Source: Candidatus Lambdaproteobacteria bacterium
Lineage (GTDB): Bacteria; SAR324; JACQKK01
Length of the DNA stretch: 44,001 bases
Assembly (NCBI GenBank): GCA_016204605.1
Contig: JACQKK010000068.1
Span: 1 to 44,001 of the forward strand
Direction: 5' to 3'
Positions 1 to 8,721 of this stretch are shown here, one piece after another; within the stretch, counting starts at the first letter, position 1, and the number at the start of each line of letters is the position of its first letter. The notes under the pieces are model-generated. The model was not told the DNA's origin. It saw nothing but the letters and a program-made list of their open reading frames with translations, and searched no databases. The position numbers and the translations under genes are program-made.

Positions 1-1
1 G

Positions 2-262
2 AAGGTCGATCCGCCCTACCTGGAGAAGGAGCGCGCGCGCGTGCAGAGCGTCCTCGATTGGCTGGAGCAGCGCGCCACGCCCGAGGGGTTCGTGCCCGGC
101 CAGTTCTCCATCATGGACCTCAACCTGGCGATCACGCTGCAATGGGGAGGCGATTTCCGCAAAGTCTTCGAGTGGCGCGGCCGGCCCAACATCGACCGGC
201 TGATGGCGTTCCAGCAGCACCGACCCACCCTCGTGGCCACCGTGCCCAGGCTCGACGCCTGA
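2..262 (+). CDS. Glutathione S-transferase family protein, C-terminal part (cut by the window edge)
   Basis: The frame is open from the left edge and ends in TGA at 260-262, so only the all-helical C-terminal domain is visible. The segment DWLEQRATPEGFVPGQFSIM matches residues of the complete GST that follows (DWLEPRATPEGFVPGVFSVL), so the two are tandem paralogues. Family members conjugate glutathione to electrophiles or act as non-catalytic relatives; the substrate cannot be inferred. The glutathione-binding N-terminal domain lies outside the window. Only 41 bases separate it from the next gene, consistent with one transcript. Confidence 0.85.
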   Translation, partial: KVDPPYLEKERARVQSVLDWLEQRATPEGFVPGQFSIMDLNLAITLQWGGDFRKVFEWRGRPNIDRLMAFQQHRPTLVATVPRLDA

Positions 263-303
263 CGGTGCGCCCCGCCCCGAACCCGCCGACTACCGGAGCC
301 GCC

Positions 304-945
304 ATGCGAACGCTCTACATGGGTTACATCTCGCCCTACTCGCGCAAGGTGCGCGTCATGCTCGCCGAGAAGGGCCTCGAGTGCACGCTGAACGAGTCGC
401 CCGCCGACGAGCGGCTGGAAAGCCCCTGGGCCGAGCGCATCAGCCCCTGCGGGCGCGTGCCCGTGCTCGACGACAACGGGCGCGTGCTGTTCGAATCGAA
501 CGCGATCCTCGATTACCTGCTCACGCAGTACCCCGACACGCCCAGGAACGCCCCCAAGCCGCCGCTCGCCAGGACCCTGGTGCGCCCCGAGCAGCGCTGG
601 GACGACACGCAAACCCTGATCGCCATCGAGACCATGCTCGACAGCGGCCTGAACCTGCTCCAGCTCGACCGCACCGGCGTGCGCCCGGCGCAGTCGACCT
701 ACCTGGGCCGCGAGCAGAGGCGCATCCAGCGCATCCTGGATTGGCTGGAGCCGCGCGCCACCCCGGAGGGGTTCGTGCCGGGCGTGTTCTCCGTGCTGGA
801 CCTGAACTTCATCATCAGCGTGCAGTGGTCGGACTTCCGCAGCATGGGCTTCGAGTGGCAGAAGCGCCCCACCCTCGCGAAGCTGGTCGCCTTCCACGCC
901 AAGCGGCCTTCCATCGCAACCACTGGGCCGGAGATTCACCCGTGA
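304..945 (+). CDS. Glutathione S-transferase family protein
   Basis: A 213-residue protein of normal GST length. The N-terminal thioredoxin-like domain (about residues 1-80) starts MRTLYMGYISPYSRKVRVML. SPYSRK supplies the Ser/Cys-type active-site region, GRVPVLDD carries the cis-proline glutathione-binding loop and ESNAILDYL the gamma-Glu contact region. The C-terminal helical domain (about 95-205) holds the stretch shared with the truncated upstream copy. The role is presumably glutathione conjugation or stress detoxification in the cytoplasm; the substrate is unknown. It converges on the actF end with a strong hairpin between them. The start is the ATG opening the conserved first beta strand. 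Confidence 0.9.
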   Translation: MRTLYMGYISPYSRKVRVMLAEKGLECTLNESPADERLESPWAERISPCGRVPVLDDNGRVLFESNAILDYLLTQYPDTPRNAPKPPLARTLVRPEQRWDDTQTLIAIETMLDSGLNLLQLDRTGVRPAQSTYLGREQRRIQRILDWLEPRATPEGFVPGVFSVLDLNFIISVQWSDFRSMGFEWQKRPTLAKLVAFHAKRPSIATTGPEIHP

Positions 946-975
946 GGCGCTGATCCGAAATTCGCGCGCGCCACG

Positions 976-1026
976 AAACGCGGCAGGCCGGCCCCCCGCG
1001 CTGGGGGAAGCCGGCCTGCGGCGTTT
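976..1026. terminator. Strong hairpin between convergent gst and actF, probable bidirectional terminator
   Basis: The arms read AAACGCGGCAGGCCGGC and GCCGGCCTGCGGCGTTT: 17 bp with one mismatch, flanked by A and T runs on the two sides, with an inner C5/G5 pairing in the loop. It lies 30 bases after the GST stop and 33 bases after the actF stop, so it fits termination in both directions. Confidence 0.8.
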
Positions 1027-1058
1027 CTGCGGCTGCGTAGCTTTCCGTCCGTCCGCCG

Positions 1059-2324
1059 CTAATGCCCGTGGAACGAGGTGGTGAGGTACTTGTCGGCGAT
1101 GGGCAGGATGGGCACGCGGCGCATGAAGGCGAAGAACGAGAGGAAGAAGGCGCCCGCGACCCCGACCGTCTCCAGCACCTCGATGGCGCCGAACACGAAC
1201 GCGGGGTGGCCGGTGCGGTCCTGGATCGAGGGCACCACCAGCAGGTAGTGGGCGAACCACTGGCCGACCAGCAGGATCAGCGCGACGGGCACGGCGATCT
1301 TCGGGTTGCGACAGACCGTGCGCGGCATCAGCCCCAGGAAGGGGAACAGGAACAGCACGAACGCCAGCGCCCAGAACAGCGGGAACCACGGCGTGCCCGG
1401 CAGCGAGCGCGAGACCAGGAACGGCGCCTCCTCCGGCAGGTTGCTGTACCAGATCACCAGGTACTGCGAGAACGCCATGTACGTGTACAGCATCGCGATG
1501 GCGAAGGTGAGCTTGCCCAGGTCGTGGTAGCGGTTGATCGTCATGTACTCGGCCAGCCCCGGCTTGTTGCGGAGCGCCGCGATCACGACCAGCAGCAGCG
1601 CCAGCGCCGAGTACAGGCCGCCCACGAAGAAGAACACGCCGAACAGCGTGCTGTACCACTCCTGGTCCAGCGACATCACGAAATCGAAAGCCACCAGCGA
1701 CATCACCGCCGCGTAGACCACCCCCAGCAGCGGCGCCAGGCGGCGCGAGAGCTCCTCGAGGCGCACGGCCTCCTGCTCGGGCTCCCCGTAGCCGCGCAGG
1801 ATGCGGTCGGCGAAGCCGCCGCCCCAGCCGGGGATCAGCTTGCGCGCGAGCGCGAGATCGGGCTTGACCGCGGCGAAGACGTAGAAGTAGCTGATGCCGT
1901 ACATCAGCAGCAGGCTGACGACGTTGCGGCTGATGAAGAAGTGCAGGTTGAGCCAGCCGGCCTTGACGGGCATCGGGTGCTCGACCCACTCGTACAGGTA
2001 CTTGCCGCCGAAGAACACCAGCAGGAACAGCAGGAACGTCACGGGCAGGAAGGCCCCGAAGCCCTCGGCCACGCGCTTGAAGGGGCGCCCCCAGCGGGAG
2101 TACGTGATGGTCCAGATCACCGAGAGCATCACGCCGGCCTGGGCGATGCCGCCCCAGAACAGCGTGTTCAGCAGCAGCGCCTGCCAGGCGCGCACCAGAT
2201 CGCTCCGATCGCCGAGCGCCAGCCCGACCACGAACGTCAGCGCCCCGATCAGCACCATCGCCCAGAGCAGCGCCCGCCACCCTCCGGCAAGCTGAACGTT
2301 GGAACGCTCGAGGATCTCCTTCAT
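1059..2324 (-). CDS. actF: Alternative complex III, integral membrane subunit ActF (quinol:cytochrome c oxidoreductase)
   Basis: A 421-residue, strongly hydrophobic protein with about ten predicted membrane segments, such as GVMLSVIWTITYS and FLPVTFLLFLLVFFGG. ActF is the smaller homologue of the NrfD/PsrC-type subunit ActC and anchors alternative complex III, which oxidises menaquinol or ubiquinol and passes electrons to a periplasmic acceptor. It is the last gene of the act operon. Its ATG overlaps the actE stop codon (ATGA), indicating translational coupling. The stop is TAG at 1059-1061, and a strong hairpin follows. No terminal oxidase gene follows in the window. Confidence 0.93.
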   Translation of the reverse strand: MKEILERSNVQLAGGWRALLWAMVLIGALTFVVGLALGDRSDLVRAWQALLLNTLFWGGIAQAGVMLSVIWTITYSRWGRPFKRVAEGFGAFLPVTFLLFLLVFFGGKYLYEWVEHPMPVKAGWLNLHFFISRNVVSLLLMYGISYFYVFAAVKPDLALARKLIPGWGGGFADRILRGYGEPEQEAVRLEELSRRLAPLLGVVYAAVMSLVAFDFVMSLDQEWYSTLFGVFFFVGGLYSALALLLVVIAALRNKPGLAEYMTINRYHDLGKLTFAIAMLYTYMAFSQYLVIWYSNLPEEAPFLVSRSLPGTPWFPLFWALAFVLFLFPFLGLMPRTVCRNPKIAVPVALILLVGQWFAHYLLVVPSIQDRTGHPAFVFGAIEVLETVGVAGAFFLSFFAFMRRVPILPIADKYLTTSFHGH

Positions 2325-2947
2325 GGCGATCCTCCCTTGCCGAACTTCGCGCTCTTCATGTAGTTGACCATGTGCCAGCGTTCCGCCTGCGTGGTCTGGT
2401 AGCCGTAGGCGGGCATGATCGGCCCGCCATAGAGAATCTTGTTGTAGAGGTGCGGCTCGGAGAGGAAGCCCAGCAGCGGTTGGACGGGCGGGGCTGGCAT
2501 CCCTTTCAGCACCACGGGCGTGCCGCCCTCGCCGTTCAGGCCGTGGCAGGGGCCGCAGTAGGTCTCGAAGAGCACGCGGCCCTCGACCAGCGATTCGGGC
2601 GTGGCCGGTTGCGGGTTGAGCGGCTGCACGTCGCGCTGCAGCCGGCCATCCATCATGGCCGTGGGCGGGATGAACGCCTCCCGTCCCGTGCGCGGCACCG
2701 AGTTGTCCGGGAACGCCTGGAACGTGCCCACTTCCTGCGGCTTGACCGAGGGCTGGTTGAACATGTCGAGGAACCAATCCCAGGCGATGCCATCGAACCA
2801 GGGCCGGCTCAGGTTGTAGCCCTGGTAGTCGGTCGCCGTGCGCCCGCTCGCCGCGAGCACCACCACGGCCACGAAGCTCACGATGGCCACCAGCGCCGTC
2901 AGCCCGGCCGCCGCCGCCAGCAGGTTCCGTCCGCGCTCGCTATTCAC
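2321..2947 (-). CDS. actE: Alternative complex III, monoheme cytochrome c subunit ActE
   Basis: A 208-residue membrane-anchored cytochrome c. Residues 9-35 form an N-terminal transmembrane anchor. One heme-c site, CGPCH, lies at 131-135, with a likely distal Met ligand in GGPIMPAYG (about 179). ActE carries electrons from complex III to the terminal oxidase or a soluble cytochrome. I chose the GTG at 2945-2947 because a GGAGGAGGAGG ribosome-binding sequence lies just upstream; the in-frame ATG at 2966-2968 has none. The ribosome-binding site and start sit inside a duplicate of the actD 3' end (see the repeat). The stop overlaps the actF ATG. Confidence 0.92.
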   Translation of the reverse strand: MNSERGRNLLAAAAGLTALVAIVSFVAVVVLAASGRTATDYQGYNLSRPWFDGIAWDWFLDMFNQPSVKPQEVGTFQAFPDNSVPRTGREAFIPPTAMMDGRLQRDVQPLNPQPATPESLVEGRVLFETYCGPCHGLNGEGGTPVVLKGMPAPPVQPLLGFLSEPHLYNKILYGGPIMPAYGYQTTQAERWHMVNYMKSAKFGKGGSP

Positions 2948-2984
2948 GCACCACCTCCTCCTCCGCATTGTGCCGGCGCATCAG
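2943..2984 (-). repeat. Duplicate of the actD 3' end forming the actE translation start
   Basis: This 42-base stretch between actD and actE is a near copy of 3020-3058 inside actD, with one extra GAG triplet. Read on the minus strand in one frame, the actD segment gives LMREHNAEEVVRE and the copy gives LMRRHNAEEEVVRE. The GAG-GAG-GAG codons of the copy form the purine-rich ribosome-binding site of actE, and the GTG start arises from its terminal CGTGAA. Confidence 0.8.
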
Positions 2985-3541
2985 TTTGCCGCCAGATCGA
3001 CCCACGCACGTCCGGGGAATTCCCGCACCACCTCCTCCGCGTTGTGCTCGCGCATGAGCTGTTCCACCCCCGCGGCCGCCGAGGCGTCGCAGCGGACGAT
3101 CACGCCGAAGCGGTCGTTGGAGAAGCGGTTGTAGTCGCGGAAGCGCTGCGAGACGGGCAGGCGCTTGCGGAACAGGTCCAGCAAGCCCAGCGCGAAGATG
3201 CCCGCCGCCGTGCCGAGGCCGCCCAGCAGCACCATCAGCTCGAAGGCGAAGATGGTGAACGCCGGAATGCCGACGATGGGCTTGCCGCTCACCGGCAGCA
3301 CCCAATCCAGCGCGGTCCAGGAGGGCATCGCGTAGCCGAAGAAGATGCCCACCGCCCCGCACACCAGCGTGATGAAGGGGATGCGGCTCTGGGGCTCGCC
3401 CATGGCGTGGTGCAGCTCGTGGTGCGGGAAGGGCGACATCACGGAGAAGTCCCGGCCCTGCTCGCGCAGCGTGCTGATCACGGCGCAGGTCTCGTCGAGG
3501 TATTCGAAAGTGCCCCACACCCCGTTGAACGATTTCGTCAT
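2981..3541 (-). CDS. actD: Alternative complex III subunit ActD (DUF3341)
   Basis: A 186-residue protein with two transmembrane segments around residues 55-75 and 95-120 (IPFITLVCGAVGIFFGYAMP and AFELMVLLGGLGTAAGIFAL) and a C-terminal soluble domain ending RDYNRFSNDRFGVIV. This is the DUF3341 architecture of ActD, a small structural membrane subunit of alternative complex III. GAGGG lies upstream of the ATG. Upstream, the 12-base unit ctcattcgtggc occurs almost twice in tandem (3551-3573). The gene is followed by actE through the duplicated segment. Confidence 0.92.
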   Translation of the reverse strand: MTKSFNGVWGTFEYLDETCAVISTLREQGRDFSVMSPFPHHELHHAMGEPQSRIPFITLVCGAVGIFFGYAMPSWTALDWVLPVSGKPIVGIPAFTIFAFELMVLLGGLGTAAGIFALGLLDLFRKRLPVSQRFRDYNRFSNDRFGVIVRCDASAAAGVEQLMREHNAEEVVREFPGRAWVDLAAN

Positions 3542-3608
3542 CGCCCGTCCCTCATTCGTGGCCTCATTCGTGGTTCGTCCGGCTCCTGGTGCGCAGCTGG
3601 GGCCATGG

Positions 3609-4979
3609 CTAGTGGTGCTGCGCAGGGTGGCGCCTGGGGGCCTCCAGCCCCTCCTTCACCTCGGCCAGGGCCATGATGGGCATGGCGCGCGCGAACAGCA
3701 CGAACAGGGTGAAGAAGAAGCCGAAGCTGCCGATGGTGATGCCCCACTCGACGATGGTGAACGCGTACGAGCCCCAGTTCGCCGGGTTGAAATCGCGCTG
3801 GAGCGAGCTCACCACGATGTTGAAGCGCTCGAACCACATGCCGATGTTGATCAGGATCGAGATCAGGAACAGCGCCCACACGTTGGTGCGGATCTTGTAG
3901 CGCCAGAGCGGCAGGGGCGAGATCACGTTGCAGAACACCATCGTCCAGAACGACCACTGCGCGAAGTTGAACTGGCCCTTGCCGGCGATGGGATCGAGGT
4001 CGCCGATCTCGCCGAAGGGGCGGAAGTAGAAGATGCCGCGCTCGAACGGATTGCCGCTGTACCAGGCGATGAAGAACTCCGTCGCGTACGCGTAGCCCAC
4101 GATGATCGAGGTGAACAGGATCGTCTTGGCCATGCTCTGCATCACGTGCGGCGTGACGTACTTCTCCATGCCGAACACCGCCCGCATCGGGATCACGATG
4201 GTGAGCACCATCGCGAGCCCCGAGAAGATGGCGCCGGCCACGAAGTACGGCGCGAAGATGGTGGTGTGCCAGCCCGGGATCAGCGACATGGCGAAGTCCC
4301 ACGACACGATGCTGTGCACCGAGAACACCAGCGGGGTCGCCAGCGCCGCCAGCAGCAGGTAGCCCCGCGCGTAGTGCAGCCACTGCTGGTAGGAGTTGTT
4401 CCAGCCCAGCGCCAGCGAGGTGTAGATCAGCTTGCGCAGCCCCTTGGCGTTGTCGCGCATGGCCGCGATGTCGGGCACCAGCCCGATCACGAAGAAGGTG
4501 ATCGAGATGGTGAGGTAGGTCGTCACCGCGAACACGTCCCAGAGCAGGGGCGACTTGAAGTTGACCCACAGCAGGCGCTGGTTCGGGTAGGGGATCAGCC
4601 AGTAGGCGTACCAGATGCGCCCCACGTGGATCAGGGGGAACAGCCCCGCCGTCATCACGGCGAACACCGTCATGGCCTCGGCCGCGCGGTAGACCGGCGC
4701 CCGCCAGGGCGCCCGCGTGAGGAAGAACACCGCGGAGATCAGCGTGCCGGCATGGCCGATCCCGATCCAGAACACGAAGTTGGTGATGTAGACGCCCCAG
4801 CCTACCGGGTGCGAGATGCCGCTCAGCCCCAGCCCCACGTCGATCTGGATCGCCAGGCTGAGCGCCCCCAGCATCAGCGCCGAGGCGAAGCCGATCACCA
4901 GCAGATAGTACGCGGGCTTGGGGCGCACCAGCGTGCGCAGCACGTCCGCGTTGACGTCGGCGTAGCGAATCGCAGTCAA
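3609..4979 (-). CDS. actC: Alternative complex III, NrfD/PsrC-like quinol-binding membrane subunit ActC
   Basis: A 456-residue polytopic membrane protein of the NrfD family. It opens with a short cytoplasmic segment, then runs of hydrophobic helices (YYLLVIGFASALMLGALSLA, GVYITNFVFWIGIGHAGTLI and later ones). ActC carries the quinol-binding site at the periplasmic side. I chose the TTG at 4977-4979 (TTG ACT GCG) because AGGAGG precedes it by six bases and overlaps the end of actB. No ATG lies near the first conserved helix. The C-terminal tail is short and His-rich. It is the third gene of the operon. Confidence 0.93.
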   Translation of the reverse strand: MTAIRYADVNADVLRTLVRPKPAYYLLVIGFASALMLGALSLAIQIDVGLGLSGISHPVGWGVYITNFVFWIGIGHAGTLISAVFFLTRAPWRAPVYRAAEAMTVFAVMTAGLFPLIHVGRIWYAYWLIPYPNQRLLWVNFKSPLLWDVFAVTTYLTISITFFVIGLVPDIAAMRDNAKGLRKLIYTSLALGWNNSYQQWLHYARGYLLLAALATPLVFSVHSIVSWDFAMSLIPGWHTTIFAPYFVAGAIFSGLAMVLTIVIPMRAVFGMEKYVTPHVMQSMAKTILFTSIIVGYAYATEFFIAWYSGNPFERGIFYFRPFGEIGDLDPIAGKGQFNFAQWSFWTMVFCNVISPLPLWRYKIRTNVWALFLISILINIGMWFERFNIVVSSLQRDFNPANWGSYAFTIVEWGITIGSFGFFFTLFVLFARAMPIMALAEVKEGLEAPRRHPAQHH

Positions 4980-4980
4980 C

Positions 4981-7900
4981 TCAGGCCTCCTGTTCTGTGG
5001 TGACCCGCACCCGGCGTTGGTAGGTGACCGCGGGCAGGTTCGCCAGCTCTTCCAGCACCTCGTACTGGCGCACGCGCTTCTGCCTCGCCTCTTCGCCGCG
5101 CATCGACTTGCGGGAGACCTCGCTGGCGGGATCGGCCAGGTTGCCGAAGGTGAGGGCGCGGGTGGGACAGGTCTGCACGCAGGCCGGCTGCACCTCGCCG
5201 TCCTTGATCGGGCGCCCCTCCCCATCGGCTTTCAGGCGCGCGTGCTGGATGCGCTGCACGCAGAACGTGCACTTCTCCATCACCCCCTTCGAGCGCACGG
5301 TCACGTCGGGGTTGAGCTGGAGGTGCAGCGGGCTCTTGAACTCGTAGTTGAACCAGTTGAAGCGGCGCACCTTGTAGGCGCAGTTGTTCGAGCAGTACCG
5401 CGTGCCCACGCAGCGGTTGTACACCTGCGCGTTCAGCCCCTCGGGGTTGTGGTAGGTGGCGTAGACGGGGCAGACCGGCTCGCAGCCCGCGTTGCTGCAC
5501 TGTTGGCAGAACATCGGCTGCAGCAGCGTCTGGTACTCCTCGCCCCTGCCCTCGATGAAGCGCTCGATCCTGAGCCACGACATCTCGCGCCCCAGCCCCA
5601 CGCGCTCCTTGCCCACCACGGGGATGTTGTTCTCGGCGTAGCAGGCGGCGACGCAGGCCGAGCAGCCCGTGCAGCGGTCGCCATCCACGCTCATGCCCCA
5701 GCGGTAGGGGTCGTGGTAGCCCGGGGTGCGCTCGCGCGGCGGGTAGAAGCTGGCCGCCCGCGCGTGCACCGTGCCGGCAGCGCTTTGGCCGGCAGCGCCG
5801 GCCGCCGCGGCCGCGACCTCGCCGCCGTGGCCGGCGGCGGGGGCTTCGCCTTTGGCCACCTGCTCGAGCGACATCTGCTGGATGATCCCGCGGCCGAGCT
5901 GGCGCGGGCTGCCATCGGTCTGCACCAGGAACGCCTGGTGCGGGAGCGGTTCCACGCTGACGCGCGTGGTCACGAAGGCGAACTGCCCCGAGGCGGGGTC
6001 GTGCACCGCCGGGAGCAGGGTCATCACGTTCACGCCCCGCTGGTCGGCATCGCGGCCCGAATCGGTGCGGCCCTGGCCGAGGGGGATGGCGATGGCGTCC
6101 TCGTGCACCCCGTAGTGCAGGTAGGCGGCCGTCTCCACCTCGCCGTAGGGCGATTTCACCCGGATCGCCTGGCCGTGGGCGATGCCCAGCCGCTTGGCCG
6201 TGGTCGGGTGGATATCGGCCCAGGAATCCCACACCACCTGCGAGATCGGGTCCGGAATCTCCTGCAGCCAGGGGTTGCGGGCGCCCCGCCCATCGTGGTG
6301 ACGGAGCGAGGCCGTCGGCAGCAGCACGAGGCCCGTCCCGGCGAGCTTGCCCCGCGGGGCGGGCTCGGCCAGCACGCGCAGGTCCAGCCGCACCGCCCCC
6401 GACGCGGAGACCTGCTGGAACACCCCGCCCGCCTGGAGCGCCTTGCGCCAGAAGACGTCGAACGCCTCGCGGTTGCCCACCTCCTTCTGCACCCCGGCCC
6501 AGGCGGCGCGCAGGTAATCATAGTAGGTGGCCGTCTTCTCGAACTGGGTCGCCCCGGCGGCCCTGGCCACGGCGAGCAGCGTGTCTTCGACGGACTTGAG
6601 CGGGTACACGGGCGCCATCACGGGCTGCACCAGCGCGTTGACGCCCTTCTGCGGGAAGGCATCGCCCCAGCTTTCCAGGAAGGTCAGCCCCGGCAGGACC
6701 AGATGAGCCTTGCTGGTCGTCTCGTCCCAGGCCGGCGACAGGCTGACGACGGTGGGCACCTTGGCCAGCGCGTCGGCGAAGCCGGCCGTCGCGGGCAGCG
6801 CGTGCAGCGGGTTGGCGCCGTCCACGATCAGGAGCTGCACGGCCCCGGCCTGCATGCGCTTGACGAGGGCCAGCACCTCGCTGAAGGGCGCCCCGTGGTC
6901 GATCTGCTGGGCCTCGCCGAAGTGCACGGTCTTGCCGAGGTTGCCGGCCACGTGGTTGAGCAGGTTGACGGCGACCTGGGTGGCCGTGCCGGCTTCGCTC
7001 GCCGCCAGCGTGCCCCCGGCGAGCGCCAGGCTCGAGCGGGCGCCGGCGAACTCGCGCGCGAGCTGCGCGATCCTGTCCTTGGCGACCCCGGTGGCGTCCT
7101 GGGCCGACTCCAGCGTGTAGGGGGCGAGGTACTCCCGCAGGCGGGCCGCCTCCGGCGGGCTGACGCTCTTGCCCCGCCGCTGCAAGACCTCACGCGCCAG
7201 CGCCAGCGCCAGTATGCGCTCGGAGCCGGGCCGGATCGCCACCCACTGGTCGGCGTTGGCGCCGGTGAGGGAGACGTGCGGGCCCACGTGGACGAACCGG
7301 CCCTTGCTGCGCTTCGCGTCGTCGATGGCGTGCATGGCGGCGAAGGCCCGTGCCTGCCGCACCGGGTTCAGCCAGGTCTCCAGGAAGTCGCTGCCGAAGT
7401 TGAGCAGGAAGGTGGCCTGCTCGATCCGGTACTGCGGAATCTCCGGCCGGCGGAAGCTCTGGTCGTTGGCCGCCTTGATGTTCTGCTGGCCCAGCGGCTC
7501 GAACACGAGCTTGGGCGCGCCGCCGAGGGCGGCCAGCCACGCATCGAGGAAGCGGCCGCGCGTGCCCGCGCCGTTCCCGGTCAGGTAGACGAGCTGCCGC
7601 CGGTCGCTCAGACCGCGGATGCGCTCGGCGAGCGTCGTTTCCGCCTGGGTCCAGGGCACGGCCTTCCAGGTGGTGCCCTCGCGCACCAGCGCCGAAGCGA
7701 GGCGCGCCGGATTGTAGAGCGTCTGCAGGGAGGCCTGCCCGCGCACGCACAGCGCGCCCGCGTTGCCGGGGTGGTCGGGGTTGCCCTCGGCCTTGATGGC
7801 GCGCCCCTCGCGGGTCTTCACCACCATGCCGCAGGCCGCCGGGCATTCCATGCAGGTGGTGGCGTACTCGACCGGATGGCCCGGCACGAACTCGATGTTG

Positions 7901-8025
7901 GTGGGCGGAACCAGGTAGGGAATCAGCTTCTCGGGCGGATCGGCGCACCCCGCCACCGCCGCGGTGGCCGCGCCGGTCGCCGCCAGCACCTTGAAGAAGT
8001 CTCGTCGCTGGATGTCGTTACCCAT
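4981..8025 (-). CDS. actB: Alternative complex III, molybdopterin-like/iron-sulfur subunit ActB
   Basis: A 1014-residue fused ActB. It starts with a twin-arginine export signal (RRDFFK, residues 7-12) before a hydrophobic stretch ending AVAGC. The large N-terminal domain resembles molybdopterin oxidoreductases (CMECPAACG, LCVRGQASLQ) but in this family lacks the cofactor. After an Ala/Gly-rich linker, the ferredoxin-like domain (about 785-955) carries CTGCSACVAAC, CQQCSNAGCEPVCP, CVGTRYCSNNC, CTFCVQR and CVQTCP, the ligands for three 4Fe-4S and one 3Fe-4S clusters. It forms the periplasmic electron-transfer unit with ActA. The ATG is followed directly by the Tat motif. Confidence 0.95.
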   Translation of the reverse strand: MGNDIQRRDFFKVLAATGAATAAVAGCADPPEKLIPYLVPPTNIEFVPGHPVEYATTCMECPAACGMVVKTREGRAIKAEGNPDHPGNAGALCVRGQASLQTLYNPARLASALVREGTTWKAVPWTQAETTLAERIRGLSDRRQLVYLTGNGAGTRGRFLDAWLAALGGAPKLVFEPLGQQNIKAANDQSFRRPEIPQYRIEQATFLLNFGSDFLETWLNPVRQARAFAAMHAIDDAKRSKGRFVHVGPHVSLTGANADQWVAIRPGSERILALALAREVLQRRGKSVSPPEAARLREYLAPYTLESAQDATGVAKDRIAQLAREFAGARSSLALAGGTLAASEAGTATQVAVNLLNHVAGNLGKTVHFGEAQQIDHGAPFSEVLALVKRMQAGAVQLLIVDGANPLHALPATAGFADALAKVPTVVSLSPAWDETTSKAHLVLPGLTFLESWGDAFPQKGVNALVQPVMAPVYPLKSVEDTLLAVARAAGATQFEKTATYYDYLRAAWAGVQKEVGNREAFDVFWRKALQAGGVFQQVSASGAVRLDLRVLAEPAPRGKLAGTGLVLLPTASLRHHDGRGARNPWLQEIPDPISQVVWDSWADIHPTTAKRLGIAHGQAIRVKSPYGEVETAAYLHYGVHEDAIAIPLGQGRTDSGRDADQRGVNVMTLLPAVHDPASGQFAFVTTRVSVEPLPHQAFLVQTDGSPRQLGRGIIQQMSLEQVAKGEAPAAGHGGEVAAAAAGAAGQSAAGTVHARAASFYPPRERTPGYHDPYRWGMSVDGDRCTGCSACVAACYAENNIPVVGKERVGLGREMSWLRIERFIEGRGEEYQTLLQPMFCQQCSNAGCEPVCPVYATYHNPEGLNAQVYNRCVGTRYCSNNCAYKVRRFNWFNYEFKSPLHLQLNPDVTVRSKGVMEKCTFCVQRIQHARLKADGEGRPIKDGEVQPACVQTCPTRALTFGNLADPASEVSRKSMRGEEARQKRVRQYEVLEELANLPAVTYQRRVRVTTEQEA

Positions 8026-8046
8026 GAGGGGATGGCTCCGTCGCGG

Positions 8047-8721
8047 TTACTTGTGGCACGTCAGACAGTCGGTCAGGTTCGGGCGGTGCCGCCCGTCGGG
8101 GCGCAGGCCGCTCATCAGCTTGGCGCTGCCCGGCGCCTCCGGCGTGGCGCGCTTGCGCTCGAGCGTGCCGGGGATCTTCAGGTGGCACGCCAGGCACCAG
8201 CCCATCAGGCCGAAGTTGGCGTCCGCCAGCTGCACCACCTGCATCGTATCGACCGGCCCGTGACAGGTCTGGCAGAGCACCCCGTTGGGATAGGTCTCGT
8301 TCTTCGCGTTGACGTGCCGGTAATGCGGGAAGCGCACGAAATCGGGGACGTCGTGGATGCGCACCCAGGGAATCGGCTCCTTCTTCTGCCAGTACTCGCT
8401 GAGCTTCTTGACCTCCGAAAGCTGGGTCGCCACGAATTGGTGGCAGCCCATGCACAGCGCCACCGACGGCACCCCGGCCACGTTCGAGCGGCGCGCGTAC
8501 ACGTGGCAGTACTGGCAGGGGATCTGGTTGTCCGTCGCGTGCACCTGATGGCTGAACTTGATCGGCTGCGGGCCGGCGGGGATCCGCGCCAGTTGCTCCT
8601 CCGTCATCTGGGCGCCGGCAGGGCTCGCCCAGGCGAGCAGCGCGAACGCGAGCGCCGCGGCGAAGAGGGGAGCCGCCGGCGCCCCGCCGCTCCGGCCTGT
8701 TGCACAACCGTAGTCCGTCAT
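8047..8721 (-). CDS. actA: Alternative complex III, pentaheme cytochrome c subunit ActA
   Basis: A 224-residue protein with a hydrophobic N-terminal signal/anchor (residues 18-38, ending SPAGAQ) and exactly five CxxCH heme-c sites: CQYCH 69-73, CMGCH 90-94, CQTCH 150-154, CLACH 176-180 and CLTCH 219-223. Pentaheme ActA is the periplasmic electron outlet of alternative complex III. It is the first gene of the operon. I chose the ATG at 8719-8721 because it places the signal peptide normally; longer in-frame starts add only Pro/Arg-rich sequence. The upstream sequence carries a 17-bp tandem repeat. Confidence 0.93.
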   Translation of the reverse strand: MTDYGCATGRSGGAPAAPLFAAALAFALLAWASPAGAQMTEEQLARIPAGPQPIKFSHQVHATDNQIPCQYCHVYARRSNVAGVPSVALCMGCHQFVATQLSEVKKLSEYWQKKEPIPWVRIHDVPDFVRFPHYRHVNAKNETYPNGVLCQTCHGPVDTMQVVQLADANFGLMGWCLACHLKIPGTLERKRATPEAPGSAKLMSGLRPDGRHRPNLTDCLTCHK

